Below are positions 9,342 to 16,946 of a stretch of 64,000 nucleotides of DNA, one piece after another. Made by a program: the position numbers and the translations under genes. Within the stretch, counting starts at the first letter, position 1, and the number at the start of each line of letters is the position of its first letter. The DNA lies in NCBI GenBank assembly GCA_964626755.1, contig CAZVGO010000005.1, forward strand, positions 62,001 to 126,000, written 5' to 3'. Below the pieces are notes generated by a model that was given only the letters and a program-made list of their open reading frames with translations, was not told the DNA's origin and did not search any database. Source of the stretch: JACDAV01 sp964626755. GTDB lineage: Bacteria > Chloroflexota > Limnocylindria > Limnocylindrales > CSP1-4.

Positions 9342-10244
9342 CTAGCTGCCGTCAAGCGCGAGCAGGAGAGCGACCAGGGTCGCTACAGGATGCATCCGCT
9401 GGGGCGAGTGAGCGCCGCCGGCGATGGTGAGGATGTGATCCGCGCCGATGCGCTCCGCGAATGCCGGCAGGGCGGCGTCAGGCACCATCGAGCCCGCCGC
9501 GGGCTCGCCCCGTACGAGCCACGTCTCGACTCCCCCAGCGCGCGGGTGGGCGAGTGCGGCGAGGCCGCCGTCCCAATCGCCGTTGTCGAGCAGGACCGCG
9601 CGGACGGCGGACTCGTCGAACAGGGTGAGGCCCTCGGCCTTCGCGACGACGTCACCGTCGGTCCAGGACGGGTTCGCGGCCCGGATCGCCCGCGTCGCCT
9701 CGTCGAGGTCGTCGTAGTGCCGCTCGACCGGGTCGACGACCATCATCGCCATCGCAGAGACTGGCAGGGCAGGCGGATCGAGCAGGACGAGGACACCCGG
9801 CCGCAGGCCCGCCGCGGGAAGATGGGCGGCGGTGAGCGCACCCCAGCTGTGCCCGACGACACGGAGCTCCGGGCCGTCGAGGCCGGCGGCTCGGACGAAC
9901 GCCGCGAGGTCCTCCGCGGTCTGGATGAAGCGGTGACGCCCGTTCCACGAGCGCGTCCCGCCGTGGCCGGGCAGGTCGACCGCGATGACGCGGTACCCGG
10001 CCGCCGCGAGGGCCGGCCCGATCCGCCACCAGGTGCCGGCGAGCGACGTGACGCCGTGGATGAGGAGGACCGGAGGATCGGCGGGGTCTCCCCACTCGAC
10101 GGTGGCGAACGGGATCCGCGCCGCCCGGACGAGGCCGCGCCGGCCGGGCGTCGGTCGATCCAGCGCGGCAGCGGCCATCGGCGGGAGGTCGGCTCCGGTC
10201 GCCTCGATCGGTGGGGGAAGGGCGGTCGCCCTGGGCTCGGGCAT
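9342..10244 (-). CDS. Alpha/beta-fold hydrolase
   Basis: A 300-residue cytoplasmic hydrolase of unknown substrate. It shows the oxyanion-hole region LLIHGVTSLAGTWW, GHGGT, the nucleophile elbow GHSWG (Ser catalytic), a cap segment, a likely acidic residue region around MVPDAALP, and a catalytic His in GGAHSPQRMHP. It resembles haloperoxidase/epoxide-hydrolase-like members, but the Ser nucleophile points to an esterase or lyase-type enzyme. Single gene; the ATG follows TATCGT by 6 nt, consistent with a leaderless start. Confidence 0.85.
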   Translation of the reverse strand: MPEPRATALPPPIEATGADLPPMAAAALDRPTPGRRGLVRAARIPFATVEWGDPADPPVLLIHGVTSLAGTWWRIGPALAAAGYRVIAVDLPGHGGTRSWNGRHRFIQTAEDLAAFVRAAGLDGPELRVVGHSWGALTAAHLPAAGLRPGVLVLLDPPALPVSAMAMMVVDPVERHYDDLDEATRAIRAANPSWTDGDVVAKAEGLTLFDESAVRAVLLDNGDWDGGLAALAHPRAGGVETWLVRGEPAAGSMVPDAALPAFAERIGADHILTIAGGAHSPQRMHPVATLVALLLALDGS

Positions 10245-10250
10245 CGCGCA

Positions 10251-10256
10251 ACGATA
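10251..10256 (-). promoter_or_regulatory. Predicted -10 box of alpha/beta hydrolase gene
   Basis: TATCGT on the minus strand, 6 nt before the ATG at 10244. Confidence 0.5.
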
Positions 10257-10287
10257 GCGATGGGAACGCCGCGCCGGGGAGAGCGGC

Positions 10288-10293
10288 TAGAAT
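10288..10293 (+). promoter_or_regulatory. Predicted -10 box (TAGAAT) of the ACT-domain gene
   Basis: TAGAAT lies 29 nt before the ATG at 10323. A GGAGG ribosome binding site at 10313-10317 is spaced 5 nt from that ATG, so this transcript, unlike many here, has a normal leader. Confidence 0.4.
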
Positions 10294-10322
10294 CGCCGCC
10301 CAGCTCACCGACGGAGGCTTCG

Positions 10323-10712
10323 ATGGCCAACCAGTTCGTCGTCCAGCTCCACAACAAGCCCGGCGCGATGGCGACCCTCGCCGAGGCGCTGGCGGCGCGG
10401 GGGGTCGATCTCCGGGCGATCGGTGGAGGAGGGATCGGCGACAGCGGCCACGTGATCATGACGACGGCCGACGACGAGACGACGAAGAAGGTCCTCGAGG
10501 AGGGTGGCTACACGTTCATCGAGGGCGAGTCGATCCTCGCGGAGGTCGACGACAAGCCAGGTGGGATGGCCCGGATCTCGCGTGCGCTTGCGGACGCGGG
10601 CGTGAACATCTACGGCCACCTGTTCCTGGGACGGTGGGGGGACAGGGCGATGTTCGCGTTCGTCGTCGACGATCCGGAGCGGGCGCGGCCGATCCTCGAG
10701 CGGAAAGGCTGA
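10323..10712 (+). CDS. Tandem ACT-domain protein
   Basis: A 129-residue protein made of two ACT-like halves (residues about 4-60 and 62-125). Each begins with a ligand-binding loop of the type LHNKPGAMATL or VDDKPGGMARI, the conserved Pro-Gly turn of amino-acid-sensing ACT domains. There is no attached catalytic domain, so it is probably a stand-alone regulator or amino-acid sensor; the ligand is unknown. The ATG is preceded by GGAGG. A long composite hairpin follows the gene and separates it from the convergent H1-like gene. Confidence 0.85.
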   Translation: MANQFVVQLHNKPGAMATLAEALAARGVDLRAIGGGGIGDSGHVIMTTADDETTKKVLEEGGYTFIEGESILAEVDDKPGGMARISRALADAGVNIYGHLFLGRWGDRAMFAFVVDDPERARPILERKG

Positions 10713-10734
10713 CCTTCAGGCCCGGGAATGACGC

Positions 10735-10791
10735 GGGCCCGTCGGACGGCTACCACTCGCTATTGGCGAGTGACCACCGGCCGGCGGGCCC
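10735..10791. terminator. Composite hairpin between convergent genes (probable bidirectional terminator)
   Basis: Inner stem CACTCGC (10754-10760) pairs with GCGAGTG (10766-10772) around a 5-nt loop. Outer arms 10735-10749 and 10777-10791 match as an inverted repeat at 13 of 15 positions. It lies between two genes ending toward each other. No T-run is present, so factor-assisted termination is also possible. Confidence 0.6.
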
Positions 10792-10827
10792 GGGCCAGAT
10801 CACTGTGGGCCGAAGCGGCCCACCGAC

Positions 10828-11220
10828 CTACTTCCGCGCGGTGGTCCGGCGGCGAGCCGTCGTCCGGCGACGAGCTGCCGGCTTGCGCGCGGTCGTCTTG
10901 CGCGCGACCGTCTTGCGGCGGGCGACCGTCTTGCGGCGGGCGGCCGGCTTGCGCGCGGTCGTCTTGCGGCGAGCGGCCGGCTTGCGCGCGGTCGTCTTGC
11001 GGCGGGCGGCCGGCTTGCGGACGGCGGCCTTGCGGGCGGCCGGCTTGCGCGCGGTCGTCTTGCGGGCTGTCGTCTTGCGAGCCTTGGGGCGAGCCTTCGC
11101 CTTCGGGCGCGCAGCAGGCTTGGCCGCTGCGGCCATGGCCGGCGTGGCGGCCGCCTTGGCCTTCGGACGCGCCGTCGTCTTACGACGAGGCGCGGCCTTC
11201 TTTCGCGTCGCGGTTGCCAT
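10828..11220 (-). CDS. Histone H1-like Ala/Lys/Arg-rich DNA-binding protein
   Basis: A 130-residue, extremely basic low-complexity protein built almost entirely from Ala, Lys, Arg, Thr and Pro. The C-terminal 85 residues are tandem copies of an approximately 11-residue unit like RRKTTARKPAA with variants (KTVARR, KAAVRK). There are no acidic residues and no globular domain. Such proteins (H1-like, AlgP/HupS-tail-like) bind DNA non-specifically and compact the nucleoid. The ATG follows GGAGGT at good spacing. Transcription probably comes from the strong -35/-10 pair at 11269-11297. The DNA repeats make copy number prone to slippage. Confidence 0.85.
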   Translation of the reverse strand: MATATRKKAAPRRKTTARPKAKAAATPAMAAAAKPAARPKAKARPKARKTTARKTTARKPAARKAAVRKPAARRKTTARKPAARRKTTARKPAARRKTVARRKTVARKTTARKPAARRRTTARRRTTARK

Positions 11221-11268
11221 CCATTACCTCCGGATCAATCCGTTCACCGCAAATGTCGCGGCGGGCCG

Positions 11269-11297
11269 TATATAGCAGCGAATGTTCTCGCCCCCAA
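11269..11297 (-). promoter_or_regulatory. Promoter of the H1-like gene (TTGGGG-N17-TATATA)
   Basis: On the minus strand TTGGGG (11297-11292) and TATATA (11274-11269) are separated by exactly 17 nt. The predicted transcript has about a 40-nt leader containing GGAGGT. It is the best canonical sigma-70 promoter in the window. Confidence 0.6.
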
Positions 11298-11299
11298 TA

Positions 11300-11640
11300 G
11301 CACTTAAGTACCATGCTCCATCGCGTCGACGCGCATTCGATGCGCATCGCGCGCAACTGCGAGTGCGTGCACGTCGCGCATCGTTCGCGTGATTCTGAAC
11401 GTGAATTCGCGCGTTCCGCAGAATCGCGAGCAATTCGTGACGCGCGCAATGCAGTGCTGTGCGAGTACTAGTGACTGCGCAAAACAGACGTGAAAATCGC
11501 GTGCGAATGCGGCGCGCAAAGTGCTTCGGCGCTGCATCGACGACCGAATTCGCGATGTTGCGACGCGCGAAGCGATGTGTCGCGCGGACGCGCGGCGAAC
11601 GTTCTGCGCAGGGTTCGTCGGATGACGTGACGCGGGAAAC
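11300..11640. other. Non-coding island of atypical composition (lower GC, CpG-rich)
   Basis: About 340 bp with GC near 58% by hand count, against about 70% around it, yet unusually dense in CGCG/GCGC tetramers. It holds direct repeats of GCGCGCAA (near 11350, 11440 and 11513), GAATTCGCG twice (near 11403 and 11548) and a 12-bp palindrome CGATGCGCATCG at 11338-11349. Open frames here look random and Arg/Cys-rich in both directions. It sits directly upstream of the H1-like gene promoter. Function unknown. Confidence 0.5.
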
Positions 11641-11646
11641 CACGCC

Positions 11647-11757
11647 TCAGTTGACGGCAAGCGTTCCCGACATCCCCAGTGAATCGTGCACCCGAACGCG
11701 TAGCGACCAGGTCCCGGCGGGATCACCATCGCCCAGCGTCGCCAGCGCCAAAACGCC
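11647..11757 (-). pseudogene. Possible 3' remnant of a secreted beta-sandwich protein
   Basis: One minus-strand frame ends with GDPAGTWSLRVRVHDSLG and a short hydrophobic tail before TGA. The alternating pattern resembles the last strands of an Ig-like or P-domain module. No start codon or upstream homologous part is visible, and it begins inside the probable terminator of the preceding gene. Weakly supported; it may be chance. Confidence 0.25.
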
Positions 11758-11761
11758 TCGA

Positions 11762-11778
11762 CCCGGCGTATTGCCGGG
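11762..11778 (-). terminator. Probable terminator after the secreted-protein gene
   Basis: CCCGGC and GCCGGG form a perfect 6-bp stem with a 5-nt loop, 35 nt past the stop at 11813. A TTTT follows about 10 nt later on the minus strand. Confidence 0.4.
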
Positions 11779-11812
11779 CCGAGCGCGGTTCAAAGGAGGG
11801 TTCGGGCGCGGT

Positions 11813-12397
11813 TCAGCTGGAGGTGTCGAAACCTTCCTGCATCGTCCACTCGACATCCTCGGCGCGGACAGGGGCATCGAACTTCACGACGAGGACCCGG
11901 TCGTAGCCCAGCGCGTCGGAGTTGTTGGGCGGCGCGGCCTGGGCAAACGCGAGCTTGACCTTGCCGTCCTCGTGAAAGACGAACAGCCTGACAGTCTCGT
12001 CACGCGGGAGGCCGACCCACGTCAGGCGCAGCGTCTCGGCGTCGAGGTTCTCGACCTTCATGTCGAGCCAGCGGACGGACATCCCGTCGCCCGCGCGGCC
12101 GGACGAGACCTCGACGACGGTACCTGTCCTGTCGTCGACGATGATCGAGACGTCATGGTCGTCGGCGGTGTCGAGATCCAGGTTGAAGAAGCCATCGGCC
12201 GGCGTCTCTGTCGGCTCGGGCGTTGGCGACGGCGCGGGCGTCGACGTCGGCGGATTGGAAGGTGGGGCGCTCGGGGTTGGACCGGGATCGCCGGCCCGAC
12301 CGAGTGCGCCGCTCGCCACCAGGGCGACGACCGCGATCAGCGCGAGAAGCAGGGCAACGGCGGGCAGAGCCCGACCGCGGATGGAGTTGGAGTTCAT
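11813..12397 (-). CDS. Secreted/membrane-anchored protein with Pro/Thr-rich linker
   Basis: A 194-residue protein of unknown function. The N-terminus carries a hydrophobic signal or anchor (residues about 9-32), then a Pro/Ser/Thr-rich linker (about 38-67), then an all-beta extracytoplasmic domain containing the segments DVSIIVDDRTGTVV and DRVLVVKFDAP. No catalytic motif is recognised. The ATG is preceded by GAGGAAA on the minus strand; longer upstream readings lack coding character. It is divergent from the coiled-coil protein gene. Confidence 0.75.
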   Translation of the reverse strand: MNSNSIRGRALPAVALLLALIAVVALVASGALGRAGDPGPTPSAPPSNPPTSTPAPSPTPEPTETPADGFFNLDLDTADDHDVSIIVDDRTGTVVEVSSGRAGDGMSVRWLDMKVENLDAETLRLTWVGLPRDETVRLFVFHEDGKVKLAFAQAAPPNNSDALGYDRVLVVKFDAPVRAEDVEWTMQEGFDTSS

Positions 12398-12520
12398 CGG
12401 TTTCCTCTGGGCTATGTGGGCCGGGCGAAATCGAACCGGCTCGCAGCAACAGGAAACCCCAAACGACGCGATCCCCCAACCGGTTCCCGTCCAACCGCGT
12501 ATGCGACATTTGTCCATCTG

Positions 12521-12544
12521 GGCCGAGGACTCTTGTCCTCGGCC
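12521..12544. repeat. Perfect 10-bp hairpin in a divergent promoter region
   Basis: GGCCGAGGAC and GTCCTCGGCC flank a TCTT loop. It lies 11 nt upstream of a TAGGAT -10-like box (12555-12560) for the gene at 12603. Either an operator-like element or an upstream terminator; no T-run. Confidence 0.5.
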
Positions 12545-12602
12545 GCGCGTCGAGTAGGATTGTCGCCGCGGTGGAAGCAGCCCAGTCAGCGAGGATCCTG
12601 AC

Positions 12603-13595
12603 ATGTCGGAGCAATGGCCGGGGATCGGTTCCGAGCAGCGTAACGTCGAGTCCGAGGCGATCGATTCGTCGAGGGCGAATGGCGCCGATCCCGACGAGCC
12701 GGCGGGCGAGTCGCTGATGGCGGCTGTCACAGACGACGGATCGGTCGTCGACAACGGAACCTCCGGCGACGAGGGGTCCGTGTTCCTGGCCGAGCTTGTT
12801 CGCGCGATGCAGACGACCGCGGGCGTCGAGCGCGTCAGGATCGACGAGGACACCGAGCGGCGTCGCCAGGCCCACATCGACCAGGTCCGGGCGCGGGAAG
12901 CGGCCGAGGCCGACCGCATCCGGGAGCTTGCCGACGAGGACATGAAAGCGATCGAGGCATGGGCCACCGGCGAGACGAAGCGCATCCAGGCCGAGCGCAA
13001 GCGGCGCGCGACGGAGCGTCACGAGAAGCTCGAGACGAGCCTGGCGGAGCATCGCTCGAAGGTTGATCAGGAAGTCGATCGCGTCGAGGAAGCAATCGCG
13101 ACGTACCGGGCGGATGTCGAGGCGTTCTTCGCGGGCCTCGAGAGCGAGTCGGATCTCGTCCTCATCGCCCAGCGCGCGGCGAGGCGCCCGTCATTCCCGG
13201 CATTGGACGCAGCCGCCCAGGGGGTCGCGACGGAGGCCGAGCCCTCGTTCGCGCAGGCGCCGCCGCCGGTGTTCGATGAGGCTGCCACCGATGCGGGATC
13301 GGCCGGCGCCGATGAACCCGCCGTCGTCGGCGTCATGGATCACCAGGCGTTGGCCGAGGCATTCGAGGCGTGGTCGACTCCGCCCGCGACGATCCCCGGG
13401 CCAACATCGACCGAAGCATCCGAGGTTGCCGAACAGGGCGAGGAGGCCCGTGAGGAGGCGGACCAGGTGAGCGCGACGGGCAGCCCGAGTCACGGCAGCC
13501 CCGGCTCCCTCTTCCAGTCGTTGCCGGTTCCCCGACCGATGAGCTTTCTCCGCCGGGATCCCAACGGCGGCGATCACTCGAAGGACGAGCGCTAA
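12603..13595 (+). CDS. Coiled-coil protein of unknown function
   Basis: A 330-residue soluble protein with no recognised domain. Residues 1-60 are acidic and disordered. Residues about 75-185 form a long charged helix rich in Glu/Arg/Ala with heptad character (segments ERRRQAHIDQVRAREAAEA and KRRATERHEKLETSLAEH). The C-terminal 140 residues are acidic, Pro/Ala-rich and probably disordered. There is no signal peptide or membrane segment. The layout resembles scaffold or cell-envelope-associated coiled-coil proteins, but function is not assigned. The ATG follows GAGGATCC. It lies 59 bp before the tRNA. Confidence 0.75.
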   Translation: MSEQWPGIGSEQRNVESEAIDSSRANGADPDEPAGESLMAAVTDDGSVVDNGTSGDEGSVFLAELVRAMQTTAGVERVRIDEDTERRRQAHIDQVRAREAAEADRIRELADEDMKAIEAWATGETKRIQAERKRRATERHEKLETSLAEHRSKVDQEVDRVEEAIATYRADVEAFFAGLESESDLVLIAQRAARRPSFPALDAAAQGVATEAEPSFAQAPPPVFDEAATDAGSAGADEPAVVGVMDHQALAEAFEAWSTPPATIPGPTSTEASEVAEQGEEAREEADQVSATGSPSHGSPGSLFQSLPVPRPMSFLRRDPNGGDHSKDER

Positions 13596-13654
13596 GCCCG
13601 CCGCGGACTCCACGCCGGAACCTGCGGGCTTCCTCGGCTACCATGGGCGAGCGG

Positions 13655-13730
13655 GCGGGAGTAGCTCAGTTGGTAGAGCGTCAGCCTTCCAAGCTGAATG
13701 TCGCGGGTTCGAGACCCGTCTCCCGCTCCA
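13655..13730 (+). tRNA. tRNA-Gly (anticodon TCC)
   Basis: Complete cloverleaf. The acceptor strand GCGGGAG pairs with CTCCCGC (13720-13726), the D arm is GCTC..GAGC, the anticodon stem TCAGC/GCTGA carries loop CTTCCAA (anticodon TCC at 13688-13690), and the T arm is GCGGG-TTCGAGA-CCCGT. The discriminator is T and CCA is encoded. Reads GGA/GGG codons. Confidence 0.97.
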
Positions 13731-13748
13731 CCACCGCGACATGTGGCG

Positions 13749-14516
13749 TCAGGCCGGCGCCACCTGGTCGCCGACCGCCACCCGACCCGGCTTGACGACC
13801 GTCGCGTAGACCCCGAGGTCGACCGTCTGCTCCGGTGAGAGCCCGCGCAGATCCTTGATGGCGCGGAGCGCATCCCAGTCGCGTTGACCGGTCGCCGGGT
13901 CGCGGGTCGTGGTGGCGCAGCGCGCGGTCGTCACCGCGATCCGGACGACGGCCTCGCCGGCGCGCATCTCACGGCCGACCCAGCGGTCCTCCTCGAACGC
14001 CTCGCAACCGGCGAGCGTCACGAGCATCCGGAAGCGCCTGTCGTCGAGTGGCGCCGGCAGGTCCGCCGACCGCTCGAGCGCATCGAGTGACGCCTCCGAC
14101 ACGATCGATGCGGGATAGGACTGCGGGTGCGCATCGTCGCCGGCTCGCACGAGGCGCAACACCATGCCTGCGTAGTCCGACACCGCCCGGCCGAATGGAC
14201 CGGGCACGACGTGGGCGTGGATGACGCCCGCGCCCCGCCACGGCACGCGGATCTCACCGTCGCGTGCCCCGGCGTCGCCGTCCACCATCGCGCCATCCGG
14301 GAACCGCAGAATGAGCCGCTCAGACGCGGCGTCGTATTCCGGGACGATCGCCGCCAGCGGGCCGAATGCGAGACCCGACCGGTGCCGGCCGTCTTCGCCG
14401 ACGAGAAAGAAGCGGCGGTTCTCGGCGACGCCGTGCGTGCCGAGGACGACCTCGGTTGGATGATGCAGCGCCAGTCCCTTGACGGGCGTGATCGCCAGCT
14501 TCGAGACGGTCGGCAT
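13749..14516 (-). CDS. MOSC domain protein (MOSC N-terminal barrel plus MOSC)
   Basis: A 255-residue cytoplasmic protein of the molybdenum-cofactor sulfurase C-terminal family, which handles activated sulfur and in some members reduces N-hydroxylated compounds on a Mo centre. The N-terminal beta-barrel domain begins KLAITPVKGLALH. The MOSC part has VTLAGCEAFEEDRWVG and TTARCATTTRDPATGQRD; the Cys and the TxxRD stretch are the conserved cofactor-binding region. The ATG lies 8 nt after TAGACT (leaderless pattern). The longer upstream frame overlaps trpB and is rejected. The substrate is unknown. Confidence 0.88.
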   Translation of the reverse strand: MPTVSKLAITPVKGLALHHPTEVVLGTHGVAENRRFFLVGEDGRHRSGLAFGPLAAIVPEYDAASERLILRFPDGAMVDGDAGARDGEIRVPWRGAGVIHAHVVPGPFGRAVSDYAGMVLRLVRAGDDAHPQSYPASIVSEASLDALERSADLPAPLDDRRFRMLVTLAGCEAFEEDRWVGREMRAGEAVVRIAVTTARCATTTRDPATGQRDWDALRAIKDLRGLSPEQTVDLGVYATVVKPGRVAVGDQVAPA

Positions 14517-14524
14517 GGCCGCTG

Positions 14525-14530
14525 AGTCTA
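14525..14530 (-). promoter_or_regulatory. Predicted -10 box of MOSC gene
   Basis: TAGACT on the minus strand, 8 nt before the ATG at 14516. Confidence 0.5.
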
Positions 14531-14556
14531 GCGGCCGGCCCATCGGCCCGCGCGGG

Positions 14557-15942
14557 TCAGACCTTCGGCAGTGCCGCGAGCGCTGCTTCGTCCGGCGTGT
14601 ACTCGTAATCGGGCAGCGACCCGTTGAGGAACTTCTCGTAGGCCGACAGGTCGAAGTGGCCGTGGCCCGACAGGTTGAACAGGATGACCCTCCGCTCGCC
14701 GGCTGCCTTCGCGACCAGTGCCTCGTCCATCGCGACGCGAATCGCATGGGCGGACTCGGGCGCCGGAAGGATGCCCTCTGCCCGCGCGAACGCGACGCCC
14801 GCCGCGAATGCCGGGCCCTGGTGGACGGCCTGCGCCTCGATGTCGCCGTGGTCCTTGAGCAGGCTCACGAGCGGCGACATGCCGTGATAGCGCAGCCCGC
14901 CGGCGTGGATCGGCTCGGGGATGAAGCCGGACCCGAGCGTGAACATCTTGACGAGAGGCGTGAGCTTGCCGGTGTCGCCGAAGTCGTACGCGTAGACGCC
15001 GCGGGTCAGCGACGGCGCCGCCTCCGGCTCGACGGCGATGACCCGGTATTTCTTCCCACCGCGGAACGTCTGGCCGAGGAACGGGAAGGTCAGGCCGGCG
15101 AAGTTCGAGCCCCCGCCGGCGCAGGCGATGATGAGATCCGGCTCCTCGCCGGCCAGCGCCATCTGCTCGATCGCCTCCTGGCCGACGACCGTCTGGTGGA
15201 GGAGGACGTGATTGAGCACCGAGCCCAGGCTGTACTTCGTGTCGTCGCGGGTCGCTGCATCCTCGACCGCTTCGCTGATGGCAATGCCCAGCGAGCCGGG
15301 GCTGTCGGGATGCTCGGCGAGGACGGACCGTCCGTAGTTCGTCGTGGCGCTGGGACTCGGGACGACCTCGGCCCCGTACGTCTCCATGAGGATCCGGCGG
15401 TAGGGCTTCTGGTCGTAGCTCGCCCGGACCATGTAGACCTTCGTTTCGAGGCCGAACAGCGCGGCGGCGAATGACAGGGCGCTGCCCCACTGGCCTGCAC
15501 CGGTCTCCGTCGCGATCCGCTTCGTGCCCTCCTGCTTGTTGTAGAAGGCCTGGGCAATCGCGGTGTTCGGCTTGTGGCTTCCGGCGGGGCTGACGCCCTC
15601 GTACTTGAAGTAGATGTGGGCCGGCGTGTCGAGCACCTTCTCGAGCCGGCGGGCGCGGATGAGCGGGCTGGGCCGGTAGAGGCGGTAGGCGTCGCGGACC
15701 GGCTCGGGGATCTCGATCTCCCGCTCGGCGCTGACCTCCTGGCGGATGAGGTCCATCGGAAAGAGCGGAGCGAGGTCGCCCGGCCCGATGGGCTGGCCGG
15801 TCCCCGGGTGGAGCACCGGCGGCGGAGCCACCGGAAGGTCCGCGGCGATGTTGTACCAGGCGCGCGGGATCCGGTCCTCCCCGAGCAGGAACTTCGTCCG
15901 CTCGTCGGATACCGGCGGGTCGACCAGGTCGCGCTCAGCCAT
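14557..15942 (-). CDS. trpB: Tryptophan synthase beta chain-like protein (TrpB2 type)
   Basis: A PLP enzyme condensing indole with serine (or phosphoserine). At 461 residues it fits the TrpB2 group rather than classical TrpB1. PLP-Lys lies in SPAGSHKPNTAI, the catalytic Glu region in ATETGAGQWGSA, and the phosphate-binding loop in CAGGGSNFAG. SGHGHFDLSAY near the C-terminus is typical of TrpB2. The ATG at 15942 follows GGGGAGGAG. It is a single gene with no other trp gene nearby, as is usual for TrpB2, which often acts as a stand-alone indole scavenger. Confidence 0.92.
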   Translation of the reverse strand: MAERDLVDPPVSDERTKFLLGEDRIPRAWYNIAADLPVAPPPVLHPGTGQPIGPGDLAPLFPMDLIRQEVSAEREIEIPEPVRDAYRLYRPSPLIRARRLEKVLDTPAHIYFKYEGVSPAGSHKPNTAIAQAFYNKQEGTKRIATETGAGQWGSALSFAAALFGLETKVYMVRASYDQKPYRRILMETYGAEVVPSPSATTNYGRSVLAEHPDSPGSLGIAISEAVEDAATRDDTKYSLGSVLNHVLLHQTVVGQEAIEQMALAGEEPDLIIACAGGGSNFAGLTFPFLGQTFRGGKKYRVIAVEPEAAPSLTRGVYAYDFGDTGKLTPLVKMFTLGSGFIPEPIHAGGLRYHGMSPLVSLLKDHGDIEAQAVHQGPAFAAGVAFARAEGILPAPESAHAIRVAMDEALVAKAAGERRVILFNLSGHGHFDLSAYEKFLNGSLPDYEYTPDEAALAALPKV

Positions 15943-16023
15943 CTCTGTCTCCTCCCCTCGGGCCTCCGCGTTTGAGTCGGTGAGCGTACCGCAGCCCACC
16001 AAGTCGGTCGATGCTCCGGCCCC

Positions 16024-16791
16024 TCACTTGCTGTCGCGCGCGAGGCCCAGCGCCGCCCCGAGAAAGGCGCGCCGGTCGGCACGGGCCTCCGCAAGCCGCA
16101 TGTCGTGCTCGGCGTCGTATGGCTTCAACTCGACCAGCTCCCCGCCGCCTGCCGCCCGGCGGAGCTCGAAGCCGGCCATGAGGGGGACATAGAAGTCTCG
16201 CCGGCCGAACTGGAGGAGGAGGGGACGGTCGCCGAGTCCGCCGATCCGCTCGACCGGGTCGAGCCGCCGCATCTTCCGGAGGTAGTCGATCCGGTCCTCG
16301 GCGATCTGCCAGAACGGCAGGAACCAGTCTCCCCAGCGCGGGGTAGGGGCGACGAGGGCGGCACACCGGACCCGTGGGTCGCCGGTTGCCGCGAGGACCG
16401 CGAGCATGGCCCCGAAGTCGTGGCCGACGACGCCCAGCCGACCCGGGTCGACGTCGGCGCGGGCCGCGAGAAGGTCCAGGCCCAGCGAGAAGCGGGCCAC
16501 CTCAGCCTCGACCTCGGCGGCGTCGGCGGCCGAGCCGCTGGGATCGATCCGCCACGGGAACCGGCCCTGGGGCAGGAGGCAGACCGCCCCGAGGGCGGCG
16601 AGCTCCCGGGCTTCATCGAGGAACTCGTCGCGGTTGCCGTCCGGCGCCTCCGTGTCGAGCCAGTGCCACAGGACCAACCCGGGTCCGCCACCCGGGGAGG
16701 CGACGGCTGGCCGGACGAGCCAGGCCTCGACGGCATCCGCGCCGCTCCCGCCGTAGACGATGTCGTCGGTGACGGTGTCGATTGCATCCAT
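16024..16791 (-). CDS. Dienelactone-hydrolase-like alpha/beta hydrolase with Asp at the nucleophile position
   Basis: A 255-residue cytoplasmic protein with the dienelactone hydrolase/BAAT layout (LVLWHWLDTEAPDGN, WRIDPSG, FGRRDFYVP, YDAEHDM with a C-terminal catalytic His). The nucleophile elbow reads GHDFG, placing Asp where this family normally has Cys or Ser. Asp at this position is the hallmark of dehalogenases and epoxide hydrolases. The activity may therefore be hydrolytic dehalogenation or epoxide opening, or the protein may be inactive. The ATG is 6 nt after TACTCT (leaderless pattern). It is divergent from the FtsH-like gene. Confidence 0.8.
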   Translation of the reverse strand: MDAIDTVTDDIVYGGSGADAVEAWLVRPAVASPGGGPGLVLWHWLDTEAPDGNRDEFLDEARELAALGAVCLLPQGRFPWRIDPSGSAADAAEVEAEVARFSLGLDLLAARADVDPGRLGVVGHDFGAMLAVLAATGDPRVRCAALVAPTPRWGDWFLPFWQIAEDRIDYLRKMRRLDPVERIGGLGDRPLLLQFGRRDFYVPLMAGFELRRAAGGGELVELKPYDAEHDMRLAEARADRRAFLGAALGLARDSK

Positions 16792-16797
16792 AACCGG

Positions 16798-16803
16798 AGA
16801 GTA
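16798..16803 (-). promoter_or_regulatory. Predicted -10 box of dienelactone-hydrolase-like gene
   Basis: TACTCT on the minus strand, 6 nt before the ATG at 16791. Confidence 0.5.
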
Positions 16804-16946
16804 CGGTCGCCGCCCCGGCAGGGTTCGGACGGGAGGGCGCTGTCGACGACCCGAATCGCCGCCGGAATCCACGCATCTGACGCAGGCAGTACTGGTACCC
16901 CTGCGGGATGCGCCAGCCGGATCTTGCCGCGCATGATTAACTTGAA

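Noticed and set aside
11224..11643. Long minus-strand frame (139 codons) across the compositional island
   Set aside because: Random, Arg/Cys-rich composition with no ribosome binding site or domain. It covers the H1-like promoter and leader.
12399..12458. Minus-strand stretch with GGTTCGATTTC resembling a tRNA T-loop, bounded by GGTTTCCT/AGGAAACC
   Set aside because: The T-stem arms do not pair, no acceptor or anticodon arms can be built, and there is no discriminator-CCA layout.
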